Origin: Podospora bellae-mahoneyi
Taxonomy: Eukaryota > Ascomycota > Sordariomycetes > Sordariales > Podosporaceae
Assembly (NCBI RefSeq): GCF_035222275.1
Contig: NW_026946359.1
Location: 3,224,001 to 3,288,000, forward strand
DNA: 64,000 nt
Reading direction: 5' to 3'
The notes beneath the pieces were generated by a model. The model was not told where the DNA came from. It searched no databases and saw only the letters and a program-made list of their open reading frames with translations. Below are positions 1 to 11,845 of the stretch, piece by piece. Positions within the stretch are counted from its first letter, which is position 1, and the number at the start of each line of letters is the position of its first letter. The translations under genes were made by a program, and so were the position numbers.

Positions 1-1457
1 GTTCGGCCCTGCGCTGTATTTGCGACATCTCTTCCTTGGCGTGGTCATATTCGCTAAACCTGGCCGAGCTGTAGCCAGAGTCTGAGAAATAGTCGCTCGT
101 TCTTCTGCCCGGCACCTGGGCACTGTTGACCTGCTCCTGCATCCTGTCAACAAGGTCCTCCAGATCCATCTCTCGCCGAATGGACGCGGCCAGTTCGGCG
201 CCGATAGCCTTCAACTCGTCTTCCATCTCTTCGATCTGAACCAGCGATGTCGTGCTGTCTGCGGGTGTTTGTAGGTAAGATTCACAATACTGCATGGCGG
301 GGCTGTGCAGGTCTTCATTGGAGTAGGCGGATGGGCTCTTTGGTGACAGTGGGACGTCATAAGGCTCAGACTCTGTCACGACAGTCACTGGATTCTGAGA
401 GGCGGGTGACAATGCTCTGTCGTCCGAGAACTCTGTTACCGAGGAGCGTGACGGTGAAGCGGCCCAGCCGAAGAAGGCGCCTAGCTTAGAGGACGCTGGC
501 GATTTCGGTAGCGGCTTGTTAAGATTACTGTCTCTGGCAGTCCTGACGGGTGACTCTGGCACACTTTCAATGGGTGATCCGAGGTCCAGGTGTGGTGGTG
601 GTTGTTTTCGTGAGATGAAGGACATGGTCTTGGTGTTGGTATTAACGTGTGTGGCGGGTTTGCCCTCGGCCTCTTGCTCCGGACCCGGAGAGTAGAGGTG
701 GGTGTATTCGAACTGGTCGTAATCTGATTCCTGACTGGCTACACTGACCGTCCTAGCGCTAAGGCGGCCGCTTGGTTCGTGTGCGTGTGGTGTTTGAGAG
801 GCGGCAGGGTTCCTTTCAACAATGTTTCGTAGCTGTACGTCTTCTTCCGCGCCGTCCTCTTGGGCGGCAGGAGATGATCTATGAGAGAAAACCTGGTCAG
901 TTCGATATTGCCACCACTTTACCCGGAATAAGGTGACGACGAGTCACGACATACAGGTGGCGGCTGCTGTCCAGGCTTGGGGCGCGTTCCACAACCCGCA
1001 GCGAGCTGGATGCTAGGAGGTTGCTCTGGCCTGGAAACTCATACAGCGTTGGGCTGTCGAGCGAGACGGACCTGGCGAACCTTTGCTCCGGGCGTTGGAG
1101 GTCCTCATAGAGCTCGGGAAGACGCGGGGACGAGTACCGAGTGGCCAAAGGCGAGGCCGTCAGGGACAGAGGCTTCCTCTTGATGGGGCCGGCTATCTGG
1201 GCCAAGCTGAGGGACCGGCCGCCGCGAGGACTCGGGAGTGGCTGCTTGGGTAGCTGTTGGTCCGATGTCTCGCTCGGTCCAGGAGGCGAGATGGCCGAGC
1301 GTGGTGACTGGACTCTGGATGAAGCACTTGACGTGTCAGAGAGCCGCCTATGCTCGTGACGCTCAGGCTCGGGTGACTGAGGGGGAGGGTGGGAGAAGGT
1401 AGTTGGTGTGTGACCCCCTTCTTCAAAGGAGAAGCGATGTGCGTTGGGAGCAGCCAT
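1..1457 (-). CDS. Ser/Pro-rich protein with coiled coil, C-terminus beyond window edge
   Basis: Partial gene running off the left edge. The start ATG at 1457 begins MAAPNAHRFSFEEGG. Exon 1 (955-1457) is Ser/Pro/Arg-rich and disordered. A 76-nt intron (879-954) has donor GTATGT, branch CTGAC and acceptor CATAG; it is chosen because it joins the only open frames, giving SSRHL-SSPAAQEDG. Exon 2 (to base 1) carries MSFISRKQPPPHLDLG, a motif KLGAFFGWAASPS, then the start of a coiled coil (LVQIEEMEDELKAIGAELAA) and DYFSDSGYSSARF. The layout recalls the fungal proteins database-labelled 'M protein repeat protein'; that is recollection, not proof. The internal MSFISRK methionine is an alternative start. 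Function unknown; the long coiled coil suggests a scaffold or cytoskeletal role (inference). Confidence 0.6.
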
Positions 1458-2758
1458 GGTGGTATACATAAGATGAGTTTGGAATCGATTTGCAACGCAA
1501 GAGTGCAACGGCGGATTCGACTAGAGAATCGGCACTTGGGGGGGTCCAATCTTCATGCTTGGCTTGGCCTGAGCTGGATTGGCTCTAGGGGGAGAGTCGC
1601 AATTAACTGGGAAATGTCGAGGGACTCGAAGTGACAGCGAGGAAAGGTCGTGAGAAAAAGGAGCATCACAAATTGGCGAATTGGCGCCCGGCTGCTTTGG
1701 GACATCCCTTCCGCTGTACTGTGCTGTGGGGCCCCCTTCCATGCCAATCGTTCGCCTACAGGACCGGGATCCCTGGCACAACGCACCTCGGGCGCCCCCA
1801 ATCACGGTCCAGAAGCAGGCAAGAGCGTTTTGTTCCTTGCAGCTCAGGTGGTGCACGTCCCCCCCCTCCCCCCGATGCTCCCCAATCGCGGCGCCAATGC
1901 CGCCCCATTATCTTCTTATCCCCCGTGTACCCTGCGCAGCCGAGATGCAGGTACGGTTTGTGTCGCTGCAGAATATTCAATAAAAGGGAACTGATGTAGA
2001 AAGAACAAGGAGAAGCCTTCCCATCACCTATTGGCTTTTCCCTGAACTCAGGGGACATCCCGTCGAGTAAGGCCAGCAGTTCGTGATGAATCCAGCCAAC
2101 CAATGAAGCAAACAGGAATATCAAATCCAAATCTCCACACGGTGCATTGACGAATGAGACATGAACTCATGATTGCCTCAAGGCTGATGCTTCCTCCCTT
2201 TCTTCCCAGGTCCTTCCTTTCTTCCCAGATCCTTCCTTCCTAACCGCCGCCAGCCCATCAGCCTGCCACGTCCTGCCTATGATCCCATCCATTTCTTCGG
2301 GCACTTCGGAACAATTCTTCGTGGGTATTCAAGAGAATGCCGTCAACATCTGCATCTTTTACCCCCCCACCCCCCACACACACAATCACCAGCGTCACGC
2401 TGAATGTGAATCTGCAATTTCGCGTCTGCGGAGCCAAAGACCTTGCCCCTTGGCCCTAAACACAGACCAGATCAGACCCTTCCTTTGCGGGGAAAAAACG
2501 GCTGACCACTCAGCCCGCTTGGCCTCATCGATGCACGACATCACCTACTTATGCCGTGCCTTTGCATCGCACCATCATGGCGCCGGTGATACTCTGTCGG
2601 AGAAGAAATATTTGTCTCCTCTCGTCCCAATGCCGGTTCAAACCTGCGGTGTTCGGTTCAACGGGCGGTAATGCAAAGACTCGGAGAAACAGGCGAGGAC
2701 GGACACCGATGTGTGTGTGTGTGCTGTGTGCGACAGAATGACAACATCAAGGCTTCCA

Positions 2759-2788
2759 CTGCAACTGCAACTGCAACTGCAACTGCAA
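2759..2788. repeat. (CTGCAA)5 hexanucleotide microsatellite
   Basis: Five perfect CTGCAA units directly before the polypurine tract. It lies outside any supported gene. Confidence 0.85.
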
Positions 2789-2965
2789 AAAAATAAAAAA
2801 AAAAAATAAAGAGAGAGAGAGAAAGAGAAAAAAAGAGAGAAAAAAGAGAGAAAAGAGAGAGAAAAAAACGCGAGAAAAAAGAGAGAAAAAAGAGAAAAAA
2901 AAAAAGAGAAAAAAAAAAGAAGAAAAAAAAGAAGAAAAAAAGAAAAAAAGAAAAAAAGAAAAAAC
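2785..2965 (+). repeat. Polypurine tract (A-rich GAGA)
   Basis: About 180 bases almost purely A and G on the + strand, with only a few T and C interruptions, made of short GAGAGA and A-run blocks. Antisense frames through it give meaningless Phe/Ser/Leu-rich peptides. Such tracts can form triplex DNA or act as nucleosome-poor promoter elements (general knowledge); no function is shown here. Confidence 0.85.
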
Positions 2966-3551
2966 TTTCGGGCCTCTGACAATGGCCTGAACGGCGACGG
3001 ACCCAGCCGCTCGGCCACGTTGCTGAAGAAGAACCTCTGGAGGCGAGGGCGGGTAAACGAGTTTGATCGTCGAAACGTTGTTTTGTTTGGATGTGGTTTG
3101 GAACTTCCGACCCACACAGCTATGAAAGCTCGGTGTGTACAACAGCTTGTTACATCCAGATGATTACGGAGTTTTTGTTATTGTCTCTGGTTTTTGTGTC
3201 ACTGCCACAGAGCCGCAGGTTTGACTCAGAATCGGACGAGAAAACTGCTTTCTGCATGCCGGTGTTTGGGGACAGTAGAAGAAAAGATGACGTCAAAACA
3301 AAAAAATAAATAGAGACCAGGTATGTAAAATCCCAGAGAGTCGCCAAATACCCAATTTCCCATCTATTTATGTATCTACCCAATCCTTCTAACCATAACC
3401 CAACCCCCTCCAGCCGCTGGGAGCGCGAATGCCTCTTATATATGTGTCGTTATCCGTAGAATGCGAAACTCCAAGGCCCAGACAAAGGAAAAGAAAGATC
3501 GCGGTGTAAAGCTCATGAAGTCGTAAGCAGGCATCTCCCTCAGCATCTCAA

Positions 3552-6039
3552 CTAAACATGAAAGCCCAACCCCCTTGCTCGTCTCGCCGCCTCCGCTCCA
3601 GTACCTCTCATCCTCGGCCTCGCTCCGGCCATCCCCGGCGCCCACGGAGGAGGAGTTCCCCTGACCAACCCCGGATTTGCCCCCGTCATCAGGGGCGGGT
3701 CTCTGTGTCCGGGTTCCGGTGCAGGCGCGGGTGGCTCCTCCGGGGCAGCGGGTGCAGGAGCAACTGGTGGTTCAGGCTGCCTGTTACGTCTCTGAAGATG
3801 AGGAAAGAGCCACGCTGCTCCAGGCATGCCAGGCACACCCTGTGGAGCAGCACCTGGGATATCGGCAGGAATGACCGGCCGGTGAAAGAACGGACGATGT
3901 GGAAGTCGCTGCCCGGTTGGATCTCGAAGGGTGCCATCATCGTTGAAGAGCTCGGCGCCGGGGAGAGGGCCTTCGGTGCAGCCTTCGTTGTGACGGCAGA
4001 GGAGAAGACCGGTGCCCTGGGCGTGAAAGTAAGAGGCGGTGCAGACATAGCACCATTCGTGACCGCAGTGGCCTGGGGGAAAAAAATACCAGTCAGTTTC
4101 TATTATTTTCGTGGCTGAAGAGAGAAGAGAACCTACAGGTTATGTGATTACACCCAGCCGTTTTGTTTACTCTCCTCCCGCATTTGGGGCAATCCTTGGT
4201 CATCCCGGCCACTTCCCTTTCCGAGGCTTCCTCCTGTTCTTTTTTATCTTTTTGTCTCCTTCGGTATTGCTTGCATGTTTCCTCGGGATGGGAGACGTTG
4301 TGCTTGATACAGTGGCTGCCCTTGCACTTCCTGCAGTTAAAGGTAGGACATGCCTCCTGATCCCCAACCACACAACCATACTCACAGCCCACAGTGACGC
4401 ACTGGACATACCCCTTCGTCTGCTCCAGCGCATCCCTCAGCAACCACCGGTCATACCGCTCAAAAACCTCTCTTGTCGCGTACCGCTTGACATCGTGATG
4501 TCCCAGGACAGCTGAGCAGTCCGTGTCTGGACACTTCAGCCTCTTCCACCTCCCCGCTTCCATACTCTCCACCAACCACCGCCCCAAACACTCCGCGCAA
4601 AGCGGCGGCTTATGCCCCTTACACCCCCCAGCAACAACCCTAACCGGGAAATCCGTCACCCTCCTCCCCTCAACACAAACATCGCAGCTCTCCGTCTCCC
4701 TCAACAACCACCCCTCCTCCCCAGCAAAAACTTCTGCTTCTTCCACCCCCCCAAACTCAACCTCGTAAACCCCACCCCAAACCACCCCTTCGGTCTCCCC
4801 CACCCTCCTCCCATCAAACCTCACCCTCAACCCCCCCGATCCCAACAACCCCTTCCTTGACAACCGACTCCTCCCCCTCCCCTCAGTGACGTTAACCAAC
4901 CCCCCCGTCACAAAATTTACTTTCAAATCCCTCACAGTCCACTTTCCCTCTCCACTCCCCGGATGAACAACATACCTCCTTCCCGCCCTCTCATTCCCCC
5001 ACCCCTTCAGCCTCACCTCCACCCAACCCTCCCTGTGCCGGACATGAACCGCCAGATACCTCGTCAGCCACCTCTTCCCCAACTCCCGCAACACCCACCC
5101 CTCCCCCTGGAGGAACCCGTGAAACATCCCATCGTCGGCGTACACCCTTATCCTTCTTGGCTCTTTAATCCCAAGGTAACCCGCTATTTGTCTCCTCACC
5201 TCCCCCACTGTTGCGCCGTCCTCTTCAATGAGTTTGTTGAGTTCCATCTTTTGGGTGTTGTTGATGCAAACGGAAAACTCCCATTTTGTTGTTGGGTTGT
5301 TGTTGTTGTTGTTGTTGTTGTCATCCTCGAGTCGGTACCAAACCGTCACCCGTGACGACCTGCCACGTGAAGACGGGATTTGGGCGCCGGTTTCTAGTTG
5401 TTTTCCCGAGGAGGTGAATAATTTGACCACGGCTTGTTTCTCAGACTTGAGTTCGTCTCGGATGAACCGCTCTACTCGGTCGACTGCCAACCCACCGGAA
5501 GAAGACCGGAACTGGAAAGAGAGCTTGAGGAAGGAGGGGTTGGAGTCGAGGAGGGGTTTGAGGTCTAGGGTTAGACGGGTTTTGGCTGGTTTGGTGGAGG
5601 TGGAGATTCTTGAGCCGGCTTTGGAGAGGGAGCGTTTCTTTCCTGGGGGGGTGCCGATGTTGCTGGAGGGGGATTTTTTGTGCTTGGGTTTGGGGGGACG
5701 GGGGCGGAAGAAGGGGTTGCGGTGGCGAGGGGAGGGCTTTTTGTTGAGGGGGATGTCGTAGACGTGATCTGTGGAGGGGTTGGGGTTGGGGGGGTATTTA
5801 TGTTTTGGTTTGGAAGATGGGTGGTGGTTGTGGGAGGATGATGATTGTGGGGGGGAGGGGTCTTGATGGTGGGAGCGGCGAGATCGGTGATGGTGGTGTG
5901 AGGAGGAGGAAGGTTGTTGTTGTTGTTGTTGATGATGATGATGGGGGCGGAAGAAGCGAGATAAAAAGCGGGCAGGGGTTGAGTTGCTTCTGCTTCTGCC
6001 GCCGCGGAGCTCGAGGGGGGTGTTTTGCTCTTCGGGCAT
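3552..6039 (-). CDS. RBR-type (RING-IBR-RING2) E3 ubiquitin ligase
   Basis: 807-residue protein from two exons, 4137-6039 and 3552-4072, split by a 64-nt intron (donor GTAGGT, branch CTGAC, acceptor CCCAG) inside RING2. The start at 6039 (MPEEQNTPLELRGG) has a good AAAA context; an in-frame upstream ATG at 6252 is less likely. Residues 1-200 are basic and disordered with His/Gln runs; an Asn run lies near 245. RING1 starts near residue 451 (SCDVCVEGRRV), then the IBR (CVTVGCEYGCVVGDQEACP, with HCIKHN), then RING2 near 615-645 (CPKCGRRVNKTAGCNHITC, HCGHEWCYVC). The Cys of TAGCNH sits at the catalytic position that accepts ubiquitin from E2 in RBR ligases. The C-terminal ~150 residues are Pro-rich. 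A fungal RBR protein not assignable to a named ligase; substrate unknown. Confidence 0.88.
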
Positions 6040-7007
6040 TTTTGGAGGGTTGGGTGATGAATGAGTGTGAGAGAAGATGTATAAGTGGGAATGAGAAGTG
6101 GAGTGGTTGGTTAAAGGTGATGAAAAATGAAGGTAAAAATGATGTGGTTGATGAAAAGTGATTGTTGTGAACAGCCCCTCTTCAGAAGAACTGCTGTCAA
6201 AAGTTGGCGGTGGTGGTGTGAGTGATAATGATAATGATGGTGGTGGTGGCAAGGCTGTGAGTGGCCATCATGAAGAACAGTACCCAGGCAGCCGTGTCAT
6301 TTCCTAGCAACGAGATGTCAATATTTGTATGGGAGAAACACAAGCTGCATAATCAACCGTCAAGCCGTCAAGCCACGAGGACGGGGAGGGGGGGACAAGA
6401 CATACGTACAGTATTTGATCTTTCTTCACGAAGATGGATGCCTTACCTTTTGAAAGCCCCAGATTGGGAATTGTTCGGATGGTGGAGAGCAAGGCTCGGT
6501 GGCATCCGATCCAATAGACGGTGAACACTGCAGACCACTGCAGCGGTGTCGTTTGTCAGCAGCCAATCAACCGAGAAGGGCTGCAGGAAAGGTGTGTTGT
6601 CAAGAGGACCAAGTACCTGGCTAGTCTGTTAGTATGGAGTCTCTCGGCCATCCATCCTCAGAGTGACACACAACACAAGTATCCACATCCACATCAAAGA
6701 AGCCGTTCCAGTTGTATAAAAATCTACAGCGAAAAAAAAAAGAAAGAAAACAATACACAGATACAACACAAAACTCCCCTGTGAACCCCCCTGTCAGCTG
6801 GCATCCGATGCTCTCTACCCTTCCGCTGCCACCTCAGTGGTCGTCCCAATCATCGCGCATGTAGTCGGTTTGACCTGGAACCCCGTGGAAATCTCACCAC
6901 GAAAGACCGCTTCCGAGTAGGACCTCGTCTATAGTATCGTTAACCTACCGCGGGTCGTCTTGGACTTCCCTGGCAGTGTCATCATACTCCCTATCCACTA
7001 ATATCAG
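6040..7007. other. Intergenic / RBR leader region, no gene seen
   Basis: Upstream region of the RBR ligase (6040-6250 includes short ATG-type triplet repeats) and the downstream flank of the pseudogene at 7.0-8.3 kb. No conserved frame. Confidence 0.55.
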
Positions 7008-8320
7008 CTACCCCCCCGGCCTCACCGCCGTCACAAACATCCTCCCCCAGTTTATGATCCGAGTTGAAAAGGGCTTCCTCAAGCCACAGGCATCGTAGCC
7101 CTGCGGGCCGACGTAGCTCCTCAGACCTACAATCACCAGCCTCCTCAGCTTCTTCCCCCTCATCGCCTTTGCAATCTTGGCCACAAAATGCATGACGAGG
7201 TAACCCCACGTCTCTTCCACATCTTCTATCGGGTCGCTCGGGTGGTTGGTCGGCGCAAACAGGCCTCTCCAGTCCAGATAGACGTCCTCCAGGTTCGGCA
7301 TGTCGTCCCACTCAATCTTGGACTGATTCGCCTTCTCCTTGGCGATCCACAATGCTAGTTCCCTTATGCGATTGTTGAAAAGGGTCTTTGTGGTCGGGGT
7401 TGTCTAGATACCACCTGGAAGCTTTCACATCGTTGAGCCAGTGAAGCCCAAACAAATCCCCCAGTCCCTTCGCGTCCCAGTGCGGAGTTGTTGTTGATCA
7501 TCAGCCGCCGGATTCGCCTGTACATGTACGCCCGGTACACCGATTTATTCCAATCCCGATATGTGTCTCCTTCCGGCCACCGGGTCGGCATGGGGAGATC
7601 AGCCTCCTTCTCCTAAACGGCCTCACCCACCCGTCAAAAGACTGCTCCAACTCCCTCTTGTCCCTCAAATTCGCCGGCCTCACCCTCTCCACCGCCGCCG
7701 CATCCCTCCCCTCCCCAAACGGCACCACCAACCTCGGATCCTCCGCAAACCACAACCCCATTATATGATCCCCCCCTCCCCATGATCCCACCCGCCCTCA
7801 GCAACCTCCCCGACCCCCTAGCCACAGGACAATCCTTCTCCCCGTCGTACTTGTCATGCTCATAGTCAGTCGCCACCCTCCTCATCTCAGTATGCTCCGT
7901 CACAACGTAAACATCCACCCTCTTCACCCTCAACTGCTCCTGCACCACCCGATCTTCCCCCGGCGAGCAAATCTCAAACCCGGGCGCGGAGGTGACCAAG
8001 CAGGCACTTATCCATCTTCATCGTCTCGTTCGCAATCTGAAAACTCAACTCGGGCGGCAGCGTCCGTCTCATCCCGTCAAGGCCGGTTTGGTCGAGCGCA
8101 TGGATGCGCGCGATCCAGTCGGGGACCTTGTCATGGTAATAAGCCTGTCCAGGATCGCGCGCGGGGAGGAGGGGCGGCCGCCAGGGTCGGTATATTCTAA
8201 ACATGCGGCCATCCCTGGGATCCAAGCCTAGGGTCACGTTTAGGTCGAGCGGTTGCTCGCGAGGTAGAGAGCGTACCCGGACAAGTTCCGATCGTTGCAA
8301 TCTATGACGGGGAACGACAT
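7008..8320 (-). pseudogene. Frameshifted relic of an unrecognised gene
   Basis: Starts at ATG 8320 (MSFPVIDCNDRNLSGYALY), then coding-like sequence continues across at least five frame changes to a stop at 7008. Successive pieces are clearly protein-like: LDLNVTLGLDPRDGRMFRIY, PPELSFQIANETMKMDK, VTSAPGFEICSPGEDRVVQ, HIMGLWFAEDPRLVVPFGEG, GLHWLNDVKASRWYLDNPD, WDDMPNLEDVYLDWRGLF, AKAMRGKKLRRLVIVGLRS. One change falls at a C7 run (7770-7776); the others are not at long runs, and no splice pairs reconcile them. It resembles large sordariomycete families of hypothetical, F-box-like proteins, but I do not recognise it. Most likely a decayed gene; a poor-quality patch of assembly is the alternative, weakened by the long intact genes elsewhere in the window. 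Confidence 0.6.
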
Positions 8321-9155
<835 letters not shown>

Positions 9156-9859
9156 TCAAAGAAGAGCAGCAGCAAAAACACCGGCAGCAACGGCAGCAAT
9201 GCCGTTTCCAAAGTTGGTAGGAGCGGCAGCCTGAGAAGTCGACGTGCCGGGAGGGTTGGTCTGAGCGGCGCCCTGGGTGTTGGTGGGAGAAGTGGTGCTA
9301 GCCTCGTCCTCGTCCTCGTCGTTGCTGCTGCCGCCACCGGGGGTGGCGTCATTGGGGTCGAGGGTACCGCAGTGGTCCTTGATGTCGGTGGTGCACTTCC
9401 TCAGCTCGGAAGCGCTGCCACCTTGTCTCTCGGCGGTGCACTGGCTGAAGGCTTCCTCGCAGATGAACTGGGGCAGGTTGGTCAGCGGCTAGTCAAGCGG
9501 GGCTCGTCCTGTCAAAGCAAAAAAGACTCACAGTAGGGAGGGTGTTGGCGTAATAGTCAAGACCGGGAGTGGTGCCATTGGAGCAAAGGCATTCGTAAGT
9601 CAGGTCAGAAGGTTCGCAGTCGTTCTTTTGGAGGGAGCCGAAGCAGAGTAGGCCGCAAGAGTTGAACTGGGCAGTGCACCATCCGGCTGTCGCAGACGGT
9701 CAGTTTCATTTCTACTCGGTATGCAACAGTGGTTCAGATTCAGTACGACATACATCTTGTGGAGGCCTCGACCTTGGTGATGTCGATGGTGAAGTTTTGG
9801 TTCTGGGAAACAACACCAGTGACCGCGGAGAGGGCGGCGAGGAGGATGGATTGACGCAT
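9156..9859 (-). CDS. DUF7707-type GPI-anchored cysteine-rich surface protein
   Basis: 190 residues from three exons: 9754-9859, 9532-9686, 9156-9467. Introns of 67 nt (donor GTATGT, branch CTGAC, acceptor GACAG) and 64 nt (donor GTGAGT, branch CTGAC, acceptor CCCAG). The start MRQSILLAALSAVTGVVSQ is a clear signal peptide. The mature domain opens NFTIDITKVEASTRSGWC and has ten cysteines in the arrangement W-C, NSC, LLC, NDC, YEC, LCS, FIC, SQC, KC, HC, with PSDLTYECLCSNGT central, which I recognise as the fungal DUF7707 domain. It ends in an Asp/Glu then Ser/Thr/Pro linker and a hydrophobic tail (GIAAVAAGVFAAALL) typical of a GPI attachment signal. Expected at the plasma membrane or wall; molecular role of the family unknown. 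Confidence 0.88.
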
Positions 9860-11845
9860 GGCGAAGGTTGGACTTGTTTTTGGTTTGGTTTGTGTTGTTG
9901 TGACGGAGAGGGGGAGAGAGGAAGCTTTCCACAAAATCGAGCGAGATGGATGCGGCGGGCGTCGCAAAGATAAGGCACGATCAAGGATGGATCCGGAGGT
10001 CGGTGGCAGGGGTACCCGTGGGAGGTGGAAAATGTGCCGTAATGCCACGAGCGCGGGGTTCCTAGTTCCTGTTGTGATGGAGTATCCGTTGTGGTATGGG
10101 GATAGCTTAATGGACTACCTGGTAATAAAGTGGAAGAGTGAAGAGAAGAGCACGAGAGAGAGAGAGAGAGCAAGATCGGGAGGAAACAGGCGCCATTTTG
10201 AGCAAGGGACGAAACATGGTGTTTGATTGCCCTGTGTTTTGGAGCTCGGCGCTGGAGTCGCCGGGAAGCAACCCTTTGGGGAAAATCAGAGGCGGGAAGG
10301 TGCCAGAGCTTCACGATGGCCGTGGGAAAATTGTGGCTGGTGAGTTCTTGATTGGCCGATCCGGTGTGGAAGCGGCAGGGAAAAGCCGATTGTGTTGCTT
10401 GGCGCTACTGCAGACAGCTCACTGCGCTGACCGTTCCCGTCGTTCCTGGCGCTGGTTGTCCTGGAGCCTGCCAGCTAGCTCTCTGGCACCCACTGACACC
10501 TTGAACAGTCATCGCAGCTAAGGTAGAGAGACGATCCGGGGAGACGTGCATTGGCTTTGTTGTGCATGTGCCACTCAGTGTTTATCGCCGCATTGCATCC
10601 AGGTCTCTTCTTTGCACGACATGACATGCTGTACACTACGGAGTATAGCATCTAAAAATTCTCCAAAATGCCGAGAGGACGCTTTCTTGAAGAATTTGCT
10701 GAGACCAAAACGCCGGCGGGCCAGCGCAAATTGAGCCCTCAGCTCGCAATGCCGAATGACGCAGGCTCACAGGAACTCGCGGGCTCTCCCGCCGGGGGGT
10801 GTGGATCAATTAGGTAGGTTGTGTGGTAGAAGGTACCTTGTAACAGCCCTTTCAAGATTCATCACCATTTCCCTGTTTATCGTCTGTTCTTTTTGTTTGT
10901 TTCCCCTTCGCTTGAGCGCTTGCATAAAGACACAGAGGGTAACCATCCCTCCCATCAAACATGAGATGAACTTCTGACCTTGCGTCTTCCTGGAAGTCTC
11001 GGATATTGAAGCTCCAAATTCTTCTCCAGCACAGCGGAGCGGCATGGAGAAGCCCAAGAACCCAAGACCCGACCGATCACGCGCGATAAGTATTAAGACG
11101 CTAAAATGGCCCCGCCCTCCACTTTCCTGCTCAGGAACACATGGGCTTTTTCGGCCAATCACAGCCGCGAATTGGAACAATGGTCGCTCCAGCATGTCTC
11201 TCCACGTCACACTTTCCGTGCGGTGTCAAAGAGAATCAGAGCCACATCTTCAACAAAGAGACGGTGTGGCTAGCCGTTGCTTGGGATATCAACATTCAAC
11301 ACCAACCTCCCGGTTCATGATGCGTTCTGTCTGTCTGTCTGTTGCGGCCCAACGGATTATCCATACAGCATGTTTGTTGACTCGCTGTTACTACGGTCCG
11401 CTGTAACCATCCTCCTGCTGCCTTCGCGTCGGACAACCTGCTCCTCTAAAGGTCGGCTTACATAATGCCACAGAAATATGCCAACTCTTATTGGCCGCGG
11501 ACGTAACGTGCCAGCGACGAGACCTGGGACATGATGAGATGACACAGATCCTGATTGGTTTCTCAAAGTTCCCTGAAGAGATCAGGTTTTGCTTGTGGGT
11601 ATTCTCAAAAAATTGTACATGTTGGAATATTATAGCTCATAGCCTTCTTTGACAATATGTTGTCGGCGATGCCACCTTGCCGAACAAATTCAACCCGAGC
11701 TCGGGAGCAGGGAGCCGATCCTTCGCGGTGATGTCCAACGTGCATTTCAGCCCTGGTACCCCTCTGATCCTGATAAGCCTCCAAAATTTCTGCCCATTTC
11801 GCTGTTGTGACACTCTCCACCACACTCTCCAAACCATCTTTCACG
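9860..11845. other. Intergenic, 2.0 kb, no gene seen
   Basis: Shared 5' region of the DUF7707 gene (-) and the dehydrogenase gene (+). Short GAGA (10150-10170) and TCTG (11329-11342) repeats only. No frame with recognisable domains or splice-supported exons. Confidence 0.55.

Larger units (their letters stand above)
1458..3551. other. Intergenic, 2.1 kb, no gene seen
   Basis: Holds the promoter side of the coiled-coil gene and the 3' side of the RBR ligase gene. Overlapping frames here change from strand to strand and show no conserved domain. It contains a repeated CTTTCTTCCCAG motif (about 2197-2229), a (CTGCAA)5 tract and a long polypurine tract, listed separately. Confidence 0.6.

Noticed and set aside
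2638-3142. Phe/Ser/Leu-rich minus frames at 2.6-3.1 kb
   Set aside because: Translation of the polypurine tract.
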